23,096 bases of DNA from Mesostigma viride (lineage: Eukaryota > Streptophyta > Mesostigmatophyceae > Mesostigmatales > Mesostigmataceae). The stretch covers positions 17,501 to 40,596 of the forward strand of contig RPFO01000882.1 in the NCBI GenBank assembly GCA_009746045.1. The letters are read 5' to 3'. Under the pieces are notes generated by a model, which was not told the DNA's origin, did not search any database, and was given only the letters and a program-made list of their open reading frames with translations. Position numbers and translations under genes: made by a program. Positions 16,590 to 23,096 of the stretch are shown one piece after another (position 1 is the stretch's first letter; each line of letters begins with the position of its first letter).

Positions 16590-17369
16590 TGTAACGACTA
16601 AAAATGATCATCAACATCATCCACAGTCCAATATGAAAGATCTTTTACCTGGGTTGCTTTCCTGAGTCGCAGAACTTCAAGTATCCGAGCAACGTTGAGA
16701 TGGAAATTCCACAGCACGTGATTTAGGGAATCACAACCCCTTGTAGACACAAAGACAAGCTCGTGTATAGACGACCTCTGTGGAACTGAAGGACGTCTAT
16801 AGCCAAGGGGCTCTTATGGATTGGACAACAAAGCCAAGCTTTATTATACCATGGTGAATCAAAACCAACGTAGCAACAATGGCGACCCCACGTCCTTGAT
16901 ATCGACGTGCTTGTCGAACTTGCTCCAACCTTAGCCTGAAGAGAACCAATCAGAACCATGGGATTCTATACAAGATCTTCGTATCCATCCTAGTCACACA
17001 GAACAGAACAACACCACACACAGCCTGGCAGAATCTTTCCATGAGATCCTAAATCTGTCGTAAGCACTGAAGTCCCAAAGGAGCATTTAAGACTCAATAG
17101 TACCAACTAACAAACTACAACCCCACGTGGATCAGGCCACGACCAATGAGGGCTCCTATCAGTAGTATCAGCCAACAAACTACAACCCTACGTGGATCAG
17201 GCCACGACCAATGAGGGTTCCTATCAGTTGGTTGACAAAGTATCAGCTCCAAGTACCGTCGTCTTAGAAACCTCATAACTTTCTCAATACTGATCCAAAA
17301 GTCCTCAAATAAAAGCCAAACATTCACAAAACAAAGGATGTAACAACAAAGTCATTTTTGCTTGTTACA
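16590..17369 (-). repeat. Right LTR (5' LTR of the minus-strand element)
   Basis: 780 bp, collinear with 9263-10042 at offset 7327. Differences seen are at 16774 (A versus G at 9447), 16786 (C versus A at 9459) and 16793 (A versus T at 9466). All three lie inside one hairpin. As the 5' LTR it would hold the promoter for minus-strand transcription. Confidence 0.96.
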
Positions 17370-17374
17370 ACAGG
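17370..17374. other. Right target-site duplication (ACAGG)
   Basis: Matches 9258-9262 exactly. The satellite monomer resumes here with CCATGATGACACC. Confidence 0.92.
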
Positions 17375-18410
17375 CCATGATGACACCATGGGAGCCTGAA
17401 TCCTCATCATTAATTACATAAATGCCAACCATGTACGTAGACGGGCCATGATGACACCATGGGAGCCTGAATCCTCATCATTTTTTTTATGAGACATCCA
17501 TGTACGTAGGCCAGCCATGATGACACCATGGGAGCCTGAATCCTCGTCATTTTTTTTTCTTTGACATCCATGTACGTAGACGGGCCATGATGACACCATG
17601 GGAGCCTGAATCCTCATCATTAATTACATACATGCCAACAATGTAGGTAGACAAGCCATGATGACACCATGGGAGCCTGAATCCTCATCATTTTTTTAAT
17701 GAGACATCCATGTACATACGTAGGCCAGCCATGATGACACCATGGGAGCCTGAATCCTCATCATTTTTTTTTCTTTGACATCCATGTACGTAGGCCAGCC
17801 ATGATGACACCATGGGAGCCTGAATCCTCCTCATTAATTACATAAATGCCAACCATGTAGGTAGACAAGCCATGATGACCCCATGGGAGCCTGAATCCTC
17901 ATCATTAATTACATAAATGCCATCCATGTACGTAGACGGGCCATGATGACACCATGGGAGCCTGAATCCTCATCATTAATTACATAAATGCCATTCATGT
18001 ACGTAGACGGGCCATGATGACACCATGGGAGCCTGAATCCTCATCATTAAAAAATTTCTTTGACATCCATGTACGTAGGCCAGCCATGATGACACCATGG
18101 GAGCCTGAATCCTCATCATTAATTACATACATGCCATCCATGTACGTAGACGGGCCATGATGACACCATGGGAGCCTGAATCCTCATCATTTACTATTCC
18201 TTGACATCCATGTACGTAGCCCAGCCATGGAGACACCATGGGAGCCTGAATCCTCCTCGTTAATTACATAAATGCCAACCATGTACGTAGACAAGCCATG
18301 ATGACACCATGGGAGCCTGAATCCTCATCATTTACTATTCCTTGACATCCATGTACGTAGACGGGCCATGATGACACCATGGGAGCCTGAATCCTCATCA
18401 TTAATTACAT
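17375..18410 (-). repeat. ~70-bp satellite array, middle part
   Basis: About fifteen monomers lie in the same orientation as 8760-9262. The core around CATGGGAGCCTGAATCCTC is almost invariant. Linkers come in a few recurring types: ATTAATTACATAAATGCC, a T-run with ATGAGACATCC, a T-run with CTTTGACATCC, and TACTATTCCTTGACATCC. All lead to CATGTACGTAG followed by ACGGG, GCCAG or ACAAG. Confidence 0.96.
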
Positions 18411-18430
18411 GGATGGCATTTATGTATTTA
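18395..18430. other. Orientation switch point in the satellite
   Basis: Leftward monomers end ...CCTCATCATTAATTACAT and rightward ones begin GGATGGCATTTATGTATTTA. The join shares ACATGGATGGCATTT with normal right-hand monomers. The result is a palindromic, head-to-head array junction. Confidence 0.9.
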
Positions 18431-18498
18431 ATGATGAGGATTCAGGCTCCCATGGTGTCATCATGGCTTGTCTACCTACATGGTTGGCATTTATGTAA

Positions 18499-18536
18499 CC
18501 TGAATCCTCTCATTAAAAAAATGAAGAGGATTCAGG
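18499..18536. repeat. Micro-foldback within the satellite
   Basis: CCTGAATCCTCT (18499-18510) and AGAGGATTCAGG (18525-18536) are exact complements around a 14-nt A-rich loop. A short piece of left-oriented core is embedded in the right-oriented array, only about 90 bp from the main switch point. Confidence 0.88.
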
Positions 18537-20589
18537 CTCCATTGGTGTCATCATGGCTGGCCTACGTACATGGATGTCAAGGAATAGTAAATGATGAGGA
18601 TTCAGGCTCCCATGGTGTCATCATGTCATGTCTACGTACATGGTTGGCATTTATGTAATTAATGAGGAGGATTCAGGCTCCCATGGTGTCTCCATGGCTG
18701 GCCTACGTACATGGATGGCATTTATGTAATTAATGATGAGGATTTAGGCTCCCATGGTGTCATCATCGCCCGTCTACGTACATGGATGGCATTTATGTAA
18801 TTAACGAGGATTCAGGCTCCCATGGTGTCATCATGGCCCGTCTACGTACATGGATGTCAAGGAATAGTAAATGATGAGGATTCAGGCTCCCATGGTGTCT
18901 CCATGGCCCGTCTACGTACATGAATGGCAAGTATGTAATTAATGATGAGGATTCAGGCTCCCATGGTGTCATCATGGCCTGTCTACGTACATGGATGGCA
19001 TGTATGTATTTAATGATGAGGATTCAGGCTCCCATGGTGTCTCCATGGCTGGCCTACGTACATGGATGGCATTTATGTAATTAATGAGGAGGATTTAGGC
19101 TCCCATGGTGTCATCAATGCCCGTCTACGTACATGGTTGGCATTTATGTAATTAATGATGAGGATTCAGGCTCCCATGGTGTCATCATGGCCCGTCTACG
19201 TACATGGATGTCAAGGAATAGTAAATGATGAGGATTCAGGCTCCCATGGTGTCATCATGGCTTGTCTACGTACATGGTTGGCATTTATGTAATTAACGAG
19301 GAGGATTCAGGCTCCCATGGTGTCTCCATGGCTGGCCTACGTACATGGATGTCAAGGAATAGTAAATGATGAGGATTCAGGCTCCCATGGTGTCATCATG
19401 GCCCGTGTACGTACATGGATGTCAAGGAATAGTAAATGATGAGGATTCAGGCTCCCATGGTGTCATCATGGCCCGTCTACGTACATGGATGTCAAAGAAA
19501 AAAAAATGATGAGGATTCAGGCTCCCATGGTGTCATCATGGCTGGCCTACGTACATGGATGTTTCATAAAAAAAATGATGAGGATTCAGGCTCCCATGGT
19601 GTCATCATGGCCCGTCTACGTACATGGTTGGCATTTATGTAATTAATGAAGAGGATTCAGGCTCCCATGGTGTCATCATGGCCCGTCTACGTACATGGAT
19701 GTCAAGGAATAGTAAATGATGAGGATTCAGGCTCCCATGGGGTCATCATGGCTTGTCTACGTACATGGTTGGCATTTATGTAATTAACGAGGAGGATTCA
19801 GGCTCCCATGGTGTCTCCATGGCTGGCCTACGTACATGGATGTCAAGGAATAGTAAATGATGAGGATTCAGGCTCCCATGGTGTCATCATGGCTGGCCTA
19901 CGTACATGGATGGCATGTATGTAATTAATGATGAGGATTCAGGCTCCCATGGTGTCATCATGGCCCGTCTACGTACATGGATGTCAAAGAAAAAAAAATG
20001 ATGAGGATTCAGGCTCCCATGGTGTCATCATGGCCCGTGTACGTACATGGATGGCATGTATGTAATTAATGATGAGGATTCAGGCTCCCATGGTGTCATC
20101 ATGTCATGTCTACGTACATGAATGGCATTTATGTAATTAATGATGAGGATTCAGGCTCCCATGGTGTCATCATTGCCCGTGTACGTACATGGATGGCATT
20201 TTTGTATATAATAATGAGGATTCAGGCTCCCATGGTGTCATCATGGCCCGTCTACGTACATGGATGGCATTTATGTAATTAATGATGAGGATTCAGGCTC
20301 CCATGGGGTCATCATGGCTTGTCTACGTACATGGTTGGCATTTATGTAATTAATGAGGAGGATTCAGGCTCCCATGTTGTCTCCATGGCTGGCCTACGTA
20401 CATGGATGTCAAGGAATAGTAAATGATGAGAATTCAGGCTCCCATGGTGTCATCATGGCCCGTCTACGTACATGAATGGCATTTATGTAATTAATGATGA
20501 GGATTCAGGCTCCCATGGTGTCATCATGGCCCGTCTACGTACATGGATGTCAAAGAAAAAAAAATGATGAGGATTCAGGCTCCCATGGT

Positions 20590-21570
20590 GTCATCATGGC
20601 CCGTGTACGTACATCGATGGCATGTATGTAATTAATGATGAGGATTCAGGCTCCCATGGTGTCATCATGGCCCGTCTACGTACATGGATGGCATTTATGT
20701 AATTAATGATGAGGATTCAGGCTCCCATGGGGTCATCATGGCTTGTCTACGTACATGGTTAACATTTCTGTAATTAATGAGGAGGATTCAGGCTCCCATG
20801 GTGTCTCCATGGCTGGCCTACGTACATGGATGTCAAGGAATAGTAAATGATGAGGATTCAGGCTCCCATGGTGTCATCATGGCCTGTCTACGTACATGGA
20901 TGTTTCATAAAAAAAATGATGAGGATTCAGGCTCCCATGGTGTCATCATGGCCCGTCTACGTACATGGTTGGCATTTATGTAATTAATGATGAGGATTCA
21001 GGCTCCCATGGTGTCATCATGGCTTGTCTACGTACATGGTTGGCATTTATGTAATTAATGATGAGGATTCAGGCTCCCATGGTGTCATCATGGCCCGTGT
21101 ACGTACATCGATGGCATGTATGTAATTAATGATGAGGATTCAGGCTCCCATGGTGTCATCATGGCCCGTCTACGTACATGGATGGCATTTATGTAATTAA
21201 TGATGAGGATTCAGGCTCCCATGGGTCATCATGGCTTGTCTACGTACATGGTTAACATTTCTGTAATTAATGAGGAGGATTCAGGCTCCCATGGTGTCTC
21301 CATGGCTGGCCTACGTACATGGATGTCAAGGAATAGTAAATGATGAGGATTCAGGCTCCCATGGTGTCATCATGGCCTGTCTACGTACATGGATGTTTCA
21401 TAAAAAAAATGATGAGGATTCAGGCTCCCATGGTGTCATCATGGCCCGTCTACGTACATGGTTGGCATTTATGTAATTAATGATGAGGATTCAGGCTCCC
21501 ATGGTGTCATCATGGCTTGTCTACGTACATGGTTGGCATTTATGTAATTAATGATGAGGATTCAGGCTCC
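20590..21570 (+). repeat. 493-bp higher-order repeat (seven monomers), two copies
   Basis: Diagnostic variants recur 493-494 bp apart: ACATCGATGG at 20611 and 21105, and AACATTTCTG at 20761 and 21254. The 68-codon frames at 20777 and 21270 are identical. The second copy has lost one G in CATGGGGTCATC (near 21222), which accounts for the 494 to 493 change. Confidence 0.9.
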
Positions 21571-23096
21571 CATGGTGTCTCCATGGCTGGCCTACGTACA
21601 TGAATGGCATTTATGTAATTAATGATGAGGATTCAGGCTCCCATGGTGTCATCATGGCCCGTCTACGTACATGGATGGCATTTATGTAATTAATGATGGG
21701 GATTCAGGCTCCCATGGGGTCATCATGGCTTGTCTACCTACATGGTTGGCATTTATGTAATTAATGAGGAGGATTCAGGCTCCCATGGTGTCTCCATGGC
21801 TGGCCTACGTACATGGATGTCAAGGAATAGTAAATGATGAGGATTCAGGCTCCCATGGTGTCATCATGGCCCGTCTACGTACATGGATGGCATTTATGTA
21901 ATTATTGATGAGGATTCAGGCTCCCATGGTGTCATCATGGCCCGTGTACGTACATGGATGGCATTTATGTAATTAATGATGAGGATTCAGGCTCCCATGG
22001 TGTCATCATGGCCCGTGTACGTACATGAATGGCATTCATGTAATTAATGATGAGGATTCAGGCTCCCATGGTGTCATCATGGCCCGTCTACGTACATGGA
22101 TGGCATTTATGTAATTAATGATGAGGATTCAGGCTCCCATGGTGTCATCATGGCTTGTCTACGTACATGGTTGGCATTTATGTAATTAATGATGAGGATT
22201 CAGGCTCCCATGGTGTCTCCATGGCTGGCCTACGTACATGAATGGCATTTATGTAATTAATGATGAGGATTCAGGCTCCCATGGTGTCATCATGGCCCGT
22301 CTACGTACATGGATGGCATTTATGTAATTAATGATGGGGATTCAGGCTCCCATGGGGTCATCATGGCTTGTCTACCTACATGGTTGGCATTTATGTAATT
22401 AATGATGAGGATTCAGGCTCCCATGGTGTCTCCATGGCTGGCCTACGTACATGGATGTCAAGGAATAGTAAATGATGAGGATTCAGGCTCCCATGGTGTC
22501 ATCATGGCCCGTCTACGTACATGGATGGCATTTATGTAATTATTGATGAGGATTCAGGCTCCCATGGTGTCATCATGGCCCGTGTACGTACATGGATGGC
22601 ATTTATGTAATTAATGATGAGGATTCAGGCTCCCATGGTGTCATCATGGCCCGTGTACGTACATGAATGGCATTCATGTAATTAATGATGAGGATTCAGG
22701 CTCCCATGGTGTCATCATGGCCCGTCTACGTACATGGTTGGCATTTATGTAATTAATGATGAGGATTCAGGCTCCCATGGTGTCATCATGGCTTGTCTAC
22801 GTACATGGTTGGCATTTATGTAATTAATGATGAGGATTCAGGCTCCCATGGTGTCTCCATGGCTGGCCTACGTACATGAATGGCATTTATGTAATTAATG
22901 ATGAGGATTCAGGCTCCCATGGTGTCATCATGGCCCGTCTACGTACATGGATGGCATTTATGTAATTAATGATGGGGATTCAGGCTCCCATGGGGTCATC
23001 ATGGCTTGTCTACCTACATGGTTGGCATTTATGTAATTAATGAGGAGGATTCAGGCTCCCATGGTGTCTCCATGGCTGGCCTACGTACATGGATGT
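21561..23096 (+). repeat. 638-bp higher-order repeat (nine monomers), 2.4 copies
   Basis: TAATGATGGGGATTCAGG appears at 21691, 22329 and 22967, and the TGTCTCCATGG variant at 21576, 22214 and 22852, all exactly 638 bp apart. The copies are not fully identical: TAATGAGGAGG near 21763 is TAATGATGAGG in the next copy and TAATGAGGAGG again near 23038. Confidence 0.92.

Larger units (their letters stand above)
9263..17369 (-). mobile_element. Non-autonomous LTR retrotransposon (LARD-like, Ty3-type), 8107 bp
   Basis: Two 780-bp LTRs beginning TGTAAC and ending GTTACA enclose a 6547-bp internal region. ACAGG target duplications flank the element. Orientation is minus: the primer-binding site lies beside the right LTR (16573-16588) and the polypurine tract beside the left LTR (10045-10053). 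A degraded Ty3/Gypsy RT/RNase-H tract at 11991-12080 reads the same way. The LTRs differ at only three of 780 positions, so insertion was recent. Even so, no intact gag, protease, RT or integrase is visible, and the interior is full of degenerate tandem duplications. It therefore probably moved using proteins supplied by a related autonomous element. It sits inside the 70-bp satellite. Confidence 0.95.
18411..23096 (+). repeat. ~70-bp satellite array, right part, inverted, runs off the window
   Basis: From about 18,410 the monomer is reversed (GAGGATTCAGGCTCCCATG on the plus strand) and stays so for about 4.7 kb, roughly 65 monomers. The same linker types recur in reverse complement. The core is bounded by an inverted ATGATGA...TCATCAT pair and contains CCATGG. 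Short ORFs with a recurring NDEDSGSHGVIMA peptide shift frame between monomers because the period is not a multiple of three. They are not genes. Higher-order periods appear towards the right. Confidence 0.96.

Noticed and set aside
18368-21476. Repeated ~68-codon ORFs with NDEDSGSHGVIMA peptides in the satellite
   Set aside because: The frame breaks at most monomer boundaries and identical ORFs simply mark higher-order repeat copies.
17375-23096. CRISPR-like layout (37-bp constant core, ~33-bp linkers)
   Set aside because: The linkers are not unique: a few types recur dozens of times, the array has higher-order repeats and an inversion, no cas genes exist and the context is eukaryotic. It is a satellite.

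Overview
The window is repeat-dominated, gene-poor eukaryotic nuclear-type DNA. No complete host protein-coding gene, rRNA or functional tRNA could be supported. Evidence for a eukaryote: an LTR retrotransposon with an initiator-Met-like primer-binding site, a long ~70-bp satellite with higher-order repeats, a 30-bp minisatellite, a large foldback element, and no operon-like ORFs. The primer-binding site and Ty3/Gypsy traces fit a plant or green-lineage alga, but the species cannot be fixed from sequence alone.

Layout. (1) 2-800: two identical-phase copies of a 374-bp tandem unit plus the start of a third. (2) 893-1642: a 750-bp near-perfect palindrome whose core carries tRNA-3'-end-like motifs, followed by an A-rich tract and two degenerate ~182-bp repeats (1770-2110) that share a motif with the palindrome. 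(3) 2636-6598: a modular mosaic. Five different blocks (A 129 bp, B 129 bp, C 175 bp, R1 243 bp, R2 421 bp) each occur exactly twice and appear identical. They frame four inserts, two long (0.88 and 0.83 kb) and two short (37 and 33 bp). The long inserts share a motif in opposite orientation, and so do the short ones. Every block junction falls on AAT/ATT. (4) 6599-7718: unassigned unique sequence. (5) 7719-8482: a 25-unit C-rich minisatellite. (6) 8760 to the window end: a ~70-bp satellite array, interrupted at 9263-17369 by a young LTR retrotransposon and switching orientation near 18,410.

The LTR element lies on the minus strand. Its 780-bp LTRs differ at three sites. ACAGG target-site duplications flank it, and PBS and PPT are in place. 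Inside, only a short degraded RT/RNase-H tract is recognisable, plus a 233-codon ORF of unknown function. It therefore looks like a recently moved, non-autonomous (LARD-like) Ty3-type element that depended on proteins from elsewhere.

The most unusual structure is the 2.6-6.6 kb mosaic: shared flanking boxes around alternative cargo in both orientations, a geometry reminiscent of cassette systems. One block reads, on the minus strand, as the start of a ubiquitin-like beta-hairpin. Shuffled non-autonomous transposons and assembly error are real alternatives.
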